The notes under the pieces: generated by a model
The model's input: the letters and a program-made list of their open reading frames with translations, nothing else
The model's database searches: none
What the model was told of the DNA's origin: nothing
Shown here: piece after piece, positions 27,737 through 37,434 of the stretch
Numbering within the stretch: the first letter of the stretch is position 1
Layout: each line of letters starts with the position of its first letter
Source of the DNA: Haloarcula halobia
GTDB lineage: Archaea > Halobacteriota > Halobacteria > Halobacteriales > Haloarculaceae
Assembly (NCBI RefSeq): GCF_029338255.1
Contig: NZ_CP119787.1
Location: 186,001 to 250,000, forward strand
Length of the DNA: 64,000 bases
Reading direction: 5' to 3'
Translations under genes and position numbers: made by a program

Positions 27737-29887
27737 TCAGGCCCACTCCTCTTCGAGTACCTGATACGATTCTTTGAGTCGCTCCGTGTACGCAACGTCT
27801 GACCACGTCTCCCAGCTGTATTCGGTGGTGTGGAGCTCGCCACTGGTCTGACGTGGGACTGCGTGGGTGAGATTGGTCCCGCCAGAGACGGACTGTGCCT
27901 GATCATCCGCATTCGGACGGTACGTCGCAGCGCCGACAGCGACCGATTCGAACGGTACCGCAGCGAGCCCGTCGGCCCAGTCCGAGGCGATCCGCTGTTT
28001 CGTCGACGGGTCAGCTACATTGAGCAACACCCACGGGAGTCTGACCTCAATGGTCCGTTTTGAAGGGGCAACGTGAACATCTGTGAGCGAATTGTGCGCC
28101 GGTTGGGAGGGGTTCCCATTCCCGTAGGTGAGCTGTCCGGTTTCGACGGCCTCGAATGGGACGTCGTCGCCCGTTGGGGGAACCGTGTACCCGAGATTGA
28201 CCGGTTCACGAACGGGTACGAAGCCGGCGGTCCCATCCCGATAGTCCGCCATCGGGAGGCCGGCCGTGGTGCCAAATTCACGAGCGAATGCGTCGTACGA
28301 TGACTCCACCAGCAACCGCGACTGAGAGTCGCCAGCGAGGTGGACGACGAAATCCGCGACGGCCGTCGCATCCGTATCAAACGGCAACGTAGTCGACTCC
28401 CCACGGAGCCCGATTGTGAGAAGGACGTTCACTCGGTCCCACGCGACCGGTTCGGACAGCTCGGAGAGGGTGACCCGCAGTTCCAGCCCTTCTAGACTGT
28501 GAGAGATACGCAACTCTTCGAGTTGTCTGATAGCGTCGACCCCCGACGTTGCCGACGGTTCAGTGACGGTTGCGTCGCGCCACTCCGACTCGTTGCCCGA
28601 CAACGAGATAGCGTCCTCGGGGTCGAACGCCAGCAGACCGAACCGCTGTTCCGGGGTCTCGATGTTCGACCAGTACGGCCGTCGATCCGGAACCGAGCGC
28701 GCGTCGAGATTCCACGTTCGTTTGAACCACTCGTTTTGCCACGCGAAGGCGATACCCCCTGCTGTGTCGGCTTCGAGAATATCTTCGTACATTGCCGCGA
28801 CGATCTCGCCTTGCCGCTGTTCGGTGTGTCGTCCCTGGTCGCGGCCGTGGACATCGTGGTGGGCGATCCCACGGGAACTGGGCACGCCGAATTCGGCGAC
28901 GAGCAGTGGGAGCGCTGTCGCGTCAGCGAGGTCGTTCAGATAGCCGGCGTAGCTGTTGGGTTCGCCCCGGTGGTCGATGTAGTCGACATACTCCGGTGTC
29001 TCGTTGAGCAGGTCGGGATAGTACGGGTAGACGTGATACGCGGCAAACGTCCCGGGCGAAAACTCCTCGGTCGTGGTAACGGCATCAGGGTCGAGGCTGA
29101 CTGCATCCTCGGCCTCGAACGGCTCGTATGGATGGTCCAGCGGGTCCGTTGTCACCCAATTAACGAATCCGGCGGGAGCCTGCGAGCTGTACGTGGCAGT
29201 TTCGTGGGCAACCGCACCATCCAGTCGCTCGGCGAGCCATCGCTCGAATGGACTGCCACCGCTTTGGAAATACGTCCCGGCGTACGAGCCATCGGCGAGG
29301 GCCCGGTTCGTGGTGTCGACGACATCCGGTGGCCACTCGACGCCAAACAGATACCCTGCGAGCCAGTCGTGGACGTCGGCATCGTAGACACCGCTCGCAT
29401 ATCCCGGCCGGTCAGGGAGCGTCGTCGAACCGTGCACGACATCGACGGTTCGCTGCAGCTCTCGATCGACCATCCCGGAGATGGCGGTTATGTCACTCGC
29501 TTCGACCATCGGCTGGTGTGGCACCCACGTACCCTGTAGTAAGTACAGCGGGTCGGTGGTGTCGGCGTTGTAGGCCGCCAGTGCGCGATAGAACGCCGGT
29601 GGATGGATCGTGTACGTCCGAATCACGTTGGCGATCGCACCGATATCTGCGAGCCATCGGTCGTACTCGGATCGGGTGATCGCCGCGGACCCCGGGAAGT
29701 GGCCTGGCTTGGCCATCCCGATGTTGAGGCCCCGGACGGGTACCGGCTGATACTCACCGTCGGTAAGCCGTTCGAATCCCCCGTCGCGGACGCGGACTGC
29801 TGTCGGGTCCGTGCCGCCCTCGAGACAGCCGGCGGCGCCGACTGTTCCGGTAAGGCCGATACCTGCGAGAAACCGACGGCGGTTCAT
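27737..29887 (-). CDS. Tat-exported lipoprotein with a TIM-barrel glycoside hydrolase-like domain
   Basis: A 716-residue protein. It has a Tat signal with lipobox (NRRRFLAGIGLTG ... GAAGC, Cys21). The first two thirds look like a (beta/alpha)8 glycosidase-like domain: RGLNIGMAKPGHFPG, YLLQGTWVPH, LPLLVAEFGVPSSRG (Glu in AEFG fits a clan-A nucleophile) and GGIAFAWQNEWFKRTWN. The last third is beta-rich with unknown role. Similar proteins in bacteria occur beside exopolysaccharide synthases, as I recall. It would sit on the outer face of the membrane and trim or modify a glycan. It is divergent from the kinase gene, in the same neighbourhood as a GT2 synthase (35565-37001). Confidence 0.75.
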   Translation of the reverse strand: MNRRRFLAGIGLTGTVGAAGCLEGGTDPTAVRVRDGGFERLTDGEYQPVPVRGLNIGMAKPGHFPGSAAITRSEYDRWLADIGAIANVIRTYTIHPPAFYRALAAYNADTTDPLYLLQGTWVPHQPMVEASDITAISGMVDRELQRTVDVVHGSTTLPDRPGYASGVYDADVHDWLAGYLFGVEWPPDVVDTTNRALADGSYAGTYFQSGGSPFERWLAERLDGAVAHETATYSSQAPAGFVNWVTTDPLDHPYEPFEAEDAVSLDPDAVTTTEEFSPGTFAAYHVYPYYPDLLNETPEYVDYIDHRGEPNSYAGYLNDLADATALPLLVAEFGVPSSRGIAHHDVHGRDQGRHTEQRQGEIVAAMYEDILEADTAGGIAFAWQNEWFKRTWNLDARSVPDRRPYWSNIETPEQRFGLLAFDPEDAISLSGNESEWRDATVTEPSATSGVDAIRQLEELRISHSLEGLELRVTLSELSEPVAWDRVNVLLTIGLRGESTTLPFDTDATAVADFVVHLAGDSQSRLLVESSYDAFAREFGTTAGLPMADYRDGTAGFVPVREPVNLGYTVPPTGDDVPFEAVETGQLTYGNGNPSQPAHNSLTDVHVAPSKRTIEVRLPWVLLNVADPSTKQRIASDWADGLAAVPFESVAVGAATYRPNADDQAQSVSGGTNLTHAVPRQTSGELHTTEYSWETWSDVAYTERLKESYQVLEEEWA

Positions 29888-30016
29888 ACTGCTGGTATGG
29901 GGTCGTGTGTGATTATTCCAGCGTCTTCGGCGGCGTACCAGGTCGAGAATACCGATAGTATCAGACGTAATATTCGCTGGGGATGATTGATTACCGTACA
30001 GCCGATACGTGGCTTA

Positions 30017-33000
30017 ATGACAGAGACGGATGGCGATCCGGTTGGTCCGCTCCGTGTTCTCTACGTGAACGACGACGGCGAATTTTCGGAGTTGGTCCGG
30101 ACGAAACTATCGACCAGTGATCTCGACTTCGAGATCACGACCGTCAGTACCGCCGAGGAGACACTCGAACAGCTCTCGCTGACGCCTATCGACTGTGTCG
30201 TTACCTGTTACTCCCTTCCGGAGACGACCGGGGTAGAACTGAGTCAGACGATTCGATCCGCCGGATACGATCTGCCAGCGATACTGTTCACCGGCCGTGA
30301 TACCGAACCGGTCGTACGAGAGGCGATGGAAGCGGACACGCTGGAATATATACCGATTCACGCGACAGAGGACAGTTTTTCGTTGCTCGGGAGCCGAATC
30401 CGGACGCTCGTCGAAGCGGCACGTGACCAAAAGAGAGCCGAGCAGATGTCGAACCGCTTCCGGCGCACGCTAGAGCGTGCCACTGACGCGATTTACGCAG
30501 TCGACGAGGAGTGGCGTATCGAATATATGAACGAAAAGATGGCACAGCGGGTCGATCGGAACCCGGAGGCGGTGGTCGGTACCACACTCTGGGACGAGTT
30601 CCCGTCGATAGTCGGGACCGACCTCGAGGACCGGTATCGGACGGCGATGCAGACCGGTGACTCGGTGACCTTCGAACAGCGCCTCGGGGAGCCGTTCGAC
30701 TACTGGGTCGAGGTCCGTGCCTTTCCCGACGAGGACGGACTGACCGTGTTTTCACGCGATATCACGGCCGAGCGCGAACGTGAACTGGCGCTCGAACGCA
30801 GTGAGACGATTCTGCAGAACATCAACGATATCGTCCTCGTGATCGATCGGGAGGGCGTCGTCCAGTTCTCGAATGCAACCGCGGAGCGACGTATCGCAGC
30901 AGACGATTCCGGACAGCTGGAGGGACGACCACTAGCCGATGTCGTCCGTGATCGGTTCGCTGAAGCCGATGCGGAACGGTTCGCTTCGGCAGTCACGTCG
31001 TCGCTTCGCCAACTCGAAGGAGATACCGAAGTCGCTGGACTCCACGAGTCGGACCTGCAACTCGATTTCGAAAGCGGGCGGGGAGAGCGAACGCTCGACG
31101 TGCGTTTGACACCGTTCGAACGGTCCCAGGACGGCCGCGTGCTCGTCGTCGCCCGGGATGTCACCGACCGGAGCGAAGCCACCAGACAGATTGAGCGGGA
31201 ACGCGATGCACTGCAGGAGATCCAGTCCGTGATGGCACAAAGCGACATTTCGGCGGAGGCCCGTCTCGGGGAACTGCTCAAGGTGGGCTGTCGGACGCTG
31301 GGCCTGGAGATCGGCATCGTCTCGCGAGTCAAGGACAGTGACTACACCGTCAAGGCCGTCCACGCACCGAGTGCGGAGATACACGTTGGCGACCAGTTCG
31401 ATGTCGAATCGACGTACTGCGCGGAGGTGGCTACCGAAAAAGAGGTCTGTGCGTTCACCGATGCGGTTACCGATCGGAAAGAGACCCCTCCGGCATATCA
31501 CGAGTTCGAGATTGAATCGTATATCGGCGCACCGCTGGTCGTCGACGGGGAACGCTACGGGACGGTTAATTTTTCCAGTCCGACAACTCGGGTAACCCCG
31601 TTCGGGAGGCTCGAACAGACGTTCGTCGAGTTGCTGTCGGAACTCGTGGCCGCCGAAATCTCTCGAGACCGGACTAGACAGGAGCTAGAACGGCAGGAGT
31701 TCCTGTTCGAGCGGGTGCAGGAGACGGCAGAAATCGGCATCTGGGAGTACGCTCCGACGTCGGGCGAACTACACTGGTCTGACGGCGTCCGCCGGATTCA
31801 CGGGGTCGACGGGGACTACGAGCCGTCACTTGACGATGGCATCGGGTTCTACCACCCGGACGACAGAGCAGCGATAGAGTCTGCCGTCGAGCGGGCGATC
31901 GAAGACGGTGAGCCGTACGACCTCGACCTGCGAATCGTGCGGCCCGACGGTGACGTGCGAGATGTCCGTGTACAGGGAGAGCGGATCGATAGCCCCCGAG
32001 GAGACGGCACCGCGGTTCGGGGGGTGATTCAGGATATCACGGACCGAAAAGCAGCGGAACGCGAACACAGGGAACTCGCCGGGGAGTACGAGGCGCTGCT
32101 GGACACCTCAGGGGATGCCATCTTCTTGCTCGATGTCGAGACGAGTGGTGAGACGCCGACCTTCGAGTTCGCACGGCTCAGTCCGGGATACGAGACCCAG
32201 ACCGGAATCACAACCGAGGAGGTGCGGGGCCAGACACCGCGAGACGTCTTCGGGGAGGAGGGGGGTGCCGCAGTCGAGTCGCACTATCGCCGCTGTATCG
32301 AGCGTCGTGAACCCATCTCCTACCGTGAGGAGTTGGCCATCGACGAGGACGCGCGGTTTTGGGACACGAGTCTCGCTCCGGTCATCGTCGACGACGAAGT
32401 CGTTCGGCTCGTCGGCATCGCTCGGAATATCACCGAACAGGTCGAGCGGGAGCGTGACCTCGAGACGACGAACCAGCGGCTTGAGTCGCTTATCGAAGCC
32501 ACGCCCCTTACGGTCATGGAGATCGATCCGGAGGGGAACGTCACCCGCTGGAACGACGAAGCTGAGACCATGTTCGGGTGGTCCCGCGAAGAGATTCTCG
32601 GGGAATTCAACCCGATAGTTCCGGAGGAGAAACAGTCCGAGTTCGCCGCATATCGCCAGCGCGTTTTGAACGGCGAACGGATCCGCGGTGCGGAGATTCA
32701 GCGAGAGACGAAACACGGAACGGAACTTGACCTACTGCTGTCTGTCGCCCCCATCACCGGACCTGACGGCGACGTCACGAGTATCCTGGCCGTATTAGAC
32801 GACATTACCGAGCAGAAACAGCTAGAGCGAAAACTCCGTTCGCTACAGGAGACTGCGCAACGACTCAGCGGGGCACAGTCGGCCGAAGAGATCGGGTCGA
32901 TTGCCGTCGAGGCAGCCAGAGAGATACTCGGCTTCGATCTCACTGCCGTCTGGGAATACAACGAACGGGCGGAGACGTTGGACCCACTCGCGGCGAGTAC

Positions 33001-33919
33001 CCACACACGGGAACTGATCGGTGAGGTCCCGCGACTGCGAAACGAGGACAGTCCGGGGTGGAGCGCGTTCGAGGATTCCGAACTGCGTATTCACGACGAC
33101 CTCGTGTCGGAGACATCGCTCGACGTCCCGAGTGCGAAATTGGACGACGGCCTCTTCGTCCCACTGGACGATGTTGGCCTCATTGCTGCCGGGACACACT
33201 CCAGGCAGGACTTCTCGGACACGGATACCGACCTGTTCCGGATCCTCGGTTCGACCGTCGCCGCAGCCCTTGGCCGGGCAAACAGGGAAGCACGACTGCA
33301 GCGCCAGAACGAACGACTCGACCAGTTCGCAAGCGTCGTGGCCCACGACCTCCGGAATCCGTTGAGCGTCGCGATGGGCTTTACAGATATCGCTCAAGAG
33401 AGTCAAGACCCGGCCCACTTCGAGAAAATCGAGAACGCCCACGACCGTATCGAACGCCTCATCGAAGACCTGCTCACGCTCGCCCGGGGTGAAACGACGA
33501 TTACGGAGCCAGCGCAGATAGATATCAGTACCGTTGCGACCGAGGCGTGGGGATACGTCGACACACACGAGGCGGATCTCGAGATCGACGACGATATGCC
33601 GGTCGTGTCGGGAGACGACGGGCGGTTGATTCAACTGTTCGAGAACCTCTTTCGCAACGCGATCGAACATGGCGGGAACGACGTGACAGTCACTGTCGGC
33701 CTGTTACCCGATAGTGAGGGGCTCTACGTGGAAGATGACGGGACAGGGATTCCGACTGACCGCCAGGAGACGGTGTTCGACCACGGTGTCACGACAAACA
33801 CGGACGGGACGGGATTCGGACTCTCGATCGTCAGCGACATCGCGAAGGCACACGGCTGGACGGTCAGAGTAACGGACGGGACTGACGGTGGTGCACGGTT
33901 CGAGTTCGAACTTTCGTGA
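30017..33919 (+). CDS. Multi-domain PAS/GAF sensor histidine kinase with a degenerate receiver domain
   Basis: A 1300-residue soluble kinase. Domains in order: receiver-like 10-120, PAS 150-260, PAS 265-385, GAF 397-550, PAS 562-677, PAS 690-808, PAS 818-935, GAF 940-1092, HisKA 1098-1162 with phospho-His1110 (VVAHDLRNPLS), HATPase 1195-1300 (FENLFRNAIEHGG, VEDDGTGIP, GTGFGLSIV). The receiver keeps acidic Asp19-Asp20, but the phospho-acceptor is Cys64 (VVTCYSLPE), so it cannot work in the usual way. No membrane segment is seen. A response regulator gene begins 126 nt downstream and is the likely partner. ATG 30017 is used instead of TTG 29987. Confidence 0.92.
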   Translation: MTETDGDPVGPLRVLYVNDDGEFSELVRTKLSTSDLDFEITTVSTAEETLEQLSLTPIDCVVTCYSLPETTGVELSQTIRSAGYDLPAILFTGRDTEPVVREAMEADTLEYIPIHATEDSFSLLGSRIRTLVEAARDQKRAEQMSNRFRRTLERATDAIYAVDEEWRIEYMNEKMAQRVDRNPEAVVGTTLWDEFPSIVGTDLEDRYRTAMQTGDSVTFEQRLGEPFDYWVEVRAFPDEDGLTVFSRDITAERERELALERSETILQNINDIVLVIDREGVVQFSNATAERRIAADDSGQLEGRPLADVVRDRFAEADAERFASAVTSSLRQLEGDTEVAGLHESDLQLDFESGRGERTLDVRLTPFERSQDGRVLVVARDVTDRSEATRQIERERDALQEIQSVMAQSDISAEARLGELLKVGCRTLGLEIGIVSRVKDSDYTVKAVHAPSAEIHVGDQFDVESTYCAEVATEKEVCAFTDAVTDRKETPPAYHEFEIESYIGAPLVVDGERYGTVNFSSPTTRVTPFGRLEQTFVELLSELVAAEISRDRTRQELERQEFLFERVQETAEIGIWEYAPTSGELHWSDGVRRIHGVDGDYEPSLDDGIGFYHPDDRAAIESAVERAIEDGEPYDLDLRIVRPDGDVRDVRVQGERIDSPRGDGTAVRGVIQDITDRKAAEREHRELAGEYEALLDTSGDAIFLLDVETSGETPTFEFARLSPGYETQTGITTEEVRGQTPRDVFGEEGGAAVESHYRRCIERREPISYREELAIDEDARFWDTSLAPVIVDDEVVRLVGIARNITEQVERERDLETTNQRLESLIEATPLTVMEIDPEGNVTRWNDEAETMFGWSREEILGEFNPIVPEEKQSEFAAYRQRVLNGERIRGAEIQRETKHGTELDLLLSVAPITGPDGDVTSILAVLDDITEQKQLERKLRSLQETAQRLSGAQSAEEIGSIAVEAAREILGFDLTAVWEYNERAETLDPLAASTHTRELIGEVPRLRNEDSPGWSAFEDSELRIHDDLVSETSLDVPSAKLDDGLFVPLDDVGLIAAGTHSRQDFSDTDTDLFRILGSTVAAALGRANREARLQRQNERLDQFASVVAHDLRNPLSVAMGFTDIAQESQDPAHFEKIENAHDRIERLIEDLLTLARGETTITEPAQIDISTVATEAWGYVDTHEADLEIDDDMPVVSGDDGRLIQLFENLFRNAIEHGGNDVTVTVGLLPDSEGLYVEDDGTGIPTDRQETVFDHGVTTNTDGTGFGLSIVSDIAKAHGWTVRVTDGTDGGARFEFELS

Positions 33920-34045
33920 CAACCCGATGATGAGCCGAGAATCACACTCCGGACCGACGAGCGTCACCCAGTCGGGGGACCGACCAGCAACGTATTTACG
34001 ACTGGGTAACCCTTTGTCTGTTGACTGCTTACCGTATAGATACCA

Positions 34046-34423
34046 ATGAGCAACGATATACTCGTGGTCGACGACGACGAGGTCATTCGTCAGTTGCTCA
34101 CTCATCGATTTGAAGGCGCCGGATACGACGTCCGCGTCTGTGAGGACGGACGAGCAGCTATCGAGTTGTTCGATACGGGATACGAACCGGCGCTGGCTGT
34201 CGTCGACGTAATGATGCCACGACTGGACGGGACGCGACTCCTCCGGATGGTCCGGAATGGCGAGACGGCCGTCCGTTCGGACCTTCCAGTGATTATGCTC
34301 ACCTCCCGTGGACAGGAGGAACACGTGCTCGAGGGGTTCGATTCCGGTGCTGACGATTACGTCACAAAACCGTTTCGCGGACAGGAGCTGTTAGCTCGGG
34401 TTCGGAGATATGCGGGCACGTAA
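34046..34423 (+). CDS. Single-domain response regulator (CheY-like)
   Basis: A 125-residue receiver with no output domain. All key residues are present: acidic Asp9-Asp11 in VVDDDE, phospho-acceptor Asp54 in VVDVMMP, Thr86 in MLTSRG and Lys108 in VTKPF. Lacking an output domain, it must act by binding another protein. The next gene, a HEAT membrane protein, starts 15 nt later and a GT2 synthase follows, so control of glycan synthesis through protein contact is the natural guess. The upstream multi-PAS kinase is the probable phosphate donor. Confidence 0.93.
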   Translation: MSNDILVVDDDEVIRQLLTHRFEGAGYDVRVCEDGRAAIELFDTGYEPALAVVDVMMPRLDGTRLLRMVRNGETAVRSDLPVIMLTSRGQEEHVLEGFDSGADDYVTKPFRGQELLARVRRYAGT

Positions 34424-34438
34424 TCGGGTGCGGTGCTG

Positions 34439-35560
34439 ATGCAGGGCAGCGTCACCCTGGGCGGGTATCTCGTCCCGATGACGACCATCCTCGTCGTTCT
34501 CGGATTGCTCGTCGGCCTCGGGTTGGTGGTCTCGTTTGCGCTCACGGTGGGGCTGTCGGGATACCGGCATCGCACGGCGACGCGGCGCGAGCGTGTTCGA
34601 GGAGCCATACAGAACGCGTTGCTCGACAGAGCGTTCTCCCCGGACCCGAACTGGGCGGAGTGGGTGTCGACGTTGTCGGCGACCGAACGAAGCATGGCGA
34701 AGGACCTCCTCGGTGAGTACCTCCGTGAACTGGACGGGAGCGAAGCCGAGTCGCTGAAGACGCTCGGGACGGCGCTCGGGATTCCCGAACAAGCCCGAAC
34801 CGACCTCGAACGAGGACGTACGTTCGAACGACTCCAAGCGTTGACGTGGCTCATCCGGCTAGCCGATCCGGAACCCTATCGGACGGCCGCATATGAACCA
34901 CAGACACCCGCAGAGCGGGCGAGCGTGGCCCGACTGCTCTTCGAGACGGAGACGTGTACCCCACAGGAGGGTGTCGAGTTGCTGCTAGATGGAGCCACAG
35001 CGGAGTTCAGTGTCTTCGGACAGGATACGTTGTACCGCCTAGCGAGTGAGGCACCAGATACCATGTTCGCGCTCGCGGCGGAACAGTACGAGTCGTGGCC
35101 ACCGTCCCTCCTGGCACAGGTTCTGCTCGTCGCCGGCCACCTCGGCACCGGAATCCGGACAGCCGACATATCGTGGTTGACAGCGAGCCTCGAAGCTGAC
35201 GACGAGGGCGTCCGTGCCGCTGCAGCGCACGCGTTAGGTAGTTTCGGCTGGCGGCCGGAGTTCAGGGATTCGAAGTTTCTCGGCCGGGCCACGGCCGACC
35301 CGTCGCCCCGCGTCCGCGGTGCCGTCTACGAAATGCTTGGCGAGTGGGGCGACAGCGAAGCGTTGACCGTCCTCATGTATGCACTCGTCTCCGAAGACGA
35401 CCCTCGCGCACTCGTTCGCGGAACGAACGCGCTCGTCCGACGACAGGACCGAATCGATGCTGGCGCGCCAGCCGTGCTGGGCGCGCCGTGGGAGTGGAGC
35501 AGCGAACACGCCTCCTACGACAGTGTCGCCCGCGGTCGTACCCAGCGGGTGGGGGGGTAA
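34439..35560 (+). CDS. Membrane-anchored HEAT-repeat protein
   Basis: About 373 residues. One N-terminal membrane segment (TTILVVLGLLVGLGLVVSF) leads into a basic stretch (GYRHRTATRRERVR) and a long cytoplasmic helical domain. Clear HEAT repeats are at DDEGVRAAAAHALGSFGW, PSPRVRGAVYEMLGEWGD and DDPRALVRGTNALVRR. Start candidates are GTG 34433, ATG 34439 and ATG 34478; the middle one is chosen. It is sandwiched between the response regulator (15 nt) and the GT2 gene (4 nt), so it may be the adaptor that links phosphorylated regulator to glycosyltransferase. I know of no experimental study of such an adaptor in archaea. Confidence 0.85.
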   Translation: MQGSVTLGGYLVPMTTILVVLGLLVGLGLVVSFALTVGLSGYRHRTATRRERVRGAIQNALLDRAFSPDPNWAEWVSTLSATERSMAKDLLGEYLRELDGSEAESLKTLGTALGIPEQARTDLERGRTFERLQALTWLIRLADPEPYRTAAYEPQTPAERASVARLLFETETCTPQEGVELLLDGATAEFSVFGQDTLYRLASEAPDTMFALAAEQYESWPPSLLAQVLLVAGHLGTGIRTADISWLTASLEADDEGVRAAAAHALGSFGWRPEFRDSKFLGRATADPSPRVRGAVYEMLGEWGDSEALTVLMYALVSEDDPRALVRGTNALVRRQDRIDAGAPAVLGAPWEWSSEHASYDSVARGRTQRVGG

Positions 35561-35564
35561 CCCG

Positions 35565-37001
35565 ATGCACACGTCTACCCACGTCGCTATCCAGCTGTTC
35601 ACTGTTACTGGTCTCTTCGTCCTCGTCTATTACCTCGTCATCAACGGCTACTACCTCACGATCCACACGTTGGCACTCTTCGAGTTGCGCGACAACGTCC
35701 GCGAAGCGAGCTGGGACCAGCCGTTCCGCCGGTTTGCCAGCCCGTTCTATCCGGGTATCGCCCTCGTCGTTCCGGCGTACAACGAGGCTGCGACTATCGA
35801 GGAGAGCGTGCAGTCGATGCTGTCGTTGAACTATCCGGAGTTGGAAGTGGTCGTCGTCAACGACGGGTCGACGGACGAGACGCTCGCTCGACTGACCGAC
35901 CGGTTCGCGCTCGAAGAGGTGACCGCGGACGTCCCCTTCGAGGTGCCCAGCGAAGAGATACACGCGACCTATCGGTCGACCACGTACGAGGAGTTGCTGG
36001 TGGTCGATAAGGCCAACGGCGGCAAGAGTGACGCGCTCAACGCCGGGATCTGGCTCACGGAGATGCCGCTGTTCTGTGCCGTCGATTCGGATACACTCAT
36101 CGACAGAGACGCGCTCTTACAGATTGTCAAACCGTTTCTCAAGCGACCGGGGACGACGGTTGCCGCGGGCGGGGTCATCCGGGTCGCCAACGAGTGTACC
36201 GTCGAGGATGGATTGGTCAAAGAAGTGAATCTCCCCAAAACCGGGCTGCCAGGCCTCCAAGTCATGGAGTACCTTCGCGCGTTTTATTCCGGGCGACTTG
36301 GACTCAACCGAGTGAACGGACTGATCCTCATCTCCGGTGCATTCGGGCTGTTCCGGACTGACGTCGTTCGGGAGATCGGCGGGTATCGCCACGACACGAT
36401 TACGGAAGATTTCGATATCGTCGTGCGATTGCACCGGTACCTGACGGACGAAGACCGTGAGTATACGGTCGATTTCGTCCCCGAACCGGTCGCCTGGACC
36501 GAGGTCCCGGACAGTCGCCGCGTGTTGGGCCGCCAGCGCAGGCGCTGGTTCCGTGGCATGGTTGAAACCGTCATCACGAACCGGGGCGTGCTGTTCAATC
36601 CGAAGTACGGTCGTGTCGGGACAGTTGTTTTCCCGCTCTTCGTTGCAGCCGAGATGTTCGGCCCCCTCATCGAAGGCCTCGGGTACGTCCTGCTCGCACT
36701 TGGGTGGTACTTCGGCGTCTTGAACGTCGAGTTCTTCCTCGTGTTCTTCCTGCTGACGACCGGGTTCGGTATCTTCCTCTCGTGGTTCGGAGTCTTCAGT
36801 GAAGTCTGGAGCTTCAACCGATACGGGGATCCACGACAGATACTGCGGTTGCTGTGGTACGGTATCCTGGAGAACTTCGGCTACCGGCAGTGGAAAACGC
36901 TCGTTGCGTGGCAAGGTCTGCTCGAATACGTCCGTGGCGTCGAAAGCTGGGGTGTCATGGAGCGTGGCGGGTTCACTCGTCCCAACGAGGAAGAGAACTG
37001 A
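35565..37001 (+). CDS. Membrane-bound processive family 2 glycosyltransferase (PgaC/BcsA-like)
   Basis: A 478-residue GT2 enzyme. An N-terminal membrane segment (residues 8-30) is followed by the catalytic domain: VVPAYNEAATIEES, UDP-sugar site VVVNDGSTDE (Asp100), DSD 174-176, base motif TED 280-282 and the processivity motif QRRRW 324-328. Three or four membrane segments follow from about residue 350. The QxxRW motif and membrane layout are those of synthases that polymerise and export beta-linked polysaccharides (cellulose, PNAG, hyaluronan). ATG 35565 is 4 nt after the HEAT gene. A c-di-GMP PilZ domain is absent, so control probably comes from the co-encoded regulator and HEAT protein. 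Confidence 0.9.
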   Translation: MHTSTHVAIQLFTVTGLFVLVYYLVINGYYLTIHTLALFELRDNVREASWDQPFRRFASPFYPGIALVVPAYNEAATIEESVQSMLSLNYPELEVVVVNDGSTDETLARLTDRFALEEVTADVPFEVPSEEIHATYRSTTYEELLVVDKANGGKSDALNAGIWLTEMPLFCAVDSDTLIDRDALLQIVKPFLKRPGTTVAAGGVIRVANECTVEDGLVKEVNLPKTGLPGLQVMEYLRAFYSGRLGLNRVNGLILISGAFGLFRTDVVREIGGYRHDTITEDFDIVVRLHRYLTDEDREYTVDFVPEPVAWTEVPDSRRVLGRQRRRWFRGMVETVITNRGVLFNPKYGRVGTVVFPLFVAAEMFGPLIEGLGYVLLALGWYFGVLNVEFFLVFFLLTTGFGIFLSWFGVFSEVWSFNRYGDPRQILRLLWYGILENFGYRQWKTLVAWQGLLEYVRGVESWGVMERGGFTRPNEEEN

Positions 37002-37434
37002 CCGGGCAGGGAAGCCATATCCACGTCACAGAAGTCGGGCGACCAGTCCAGGGGCCTGTACGAGGTGGGTGCCGACAAGTCCGTATCCTGGCTGAGAAGT
37101 CGAGCAAGCGGGGAGACTGGGTCGTGGTCGTCTAGATCTCGCCTACGGCGTCCGTTCGTCCACCGCTGACGGCGCGTCCGAGGGCGCCGGACCGACGATG
37201 CTGATGGCGAGCATTCCGCCGCCTCCGGATCCAGATAGAGGAGCCGTGGCGTCGGCACGTCGGTGACGATCAGGAGACGATAGTGGTGGCTGATGCAGGG
37301 CCCTGCGTATGCCGACGACGTCGCCCGGGGCCCCACCGGAGTGCAGCGTGACGTGGGCACACAGACCGTGGACGACGGGGGAACAGACGGAACCCGCTGG
37401 CATGCAGACGAAGCACCGCGGGACCGTGGATTCG
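37002..37434 (+). other. Interval without a supported gene, upstream of a decayed kinase
   Basis: 433 nt after the GT2 gene. Short frames exist on both strands, but none has the acidic composition of haloarchaeal proteins over a useful length. A minus-strand stretch around 37210-37280 reads HYRLLIVTDVPTPRLLYLD, which may be a fragment of an unidentified gene. The region looks like gene debris continuous with the pseudogene that follows. Confidence 0.4.

Noticed and set aside
27370-27912. Minus-strand short frames near the dispersed repeat
   Set aside because: They read through the repeat or overlap the lipoprotein gene in the wrong frame.
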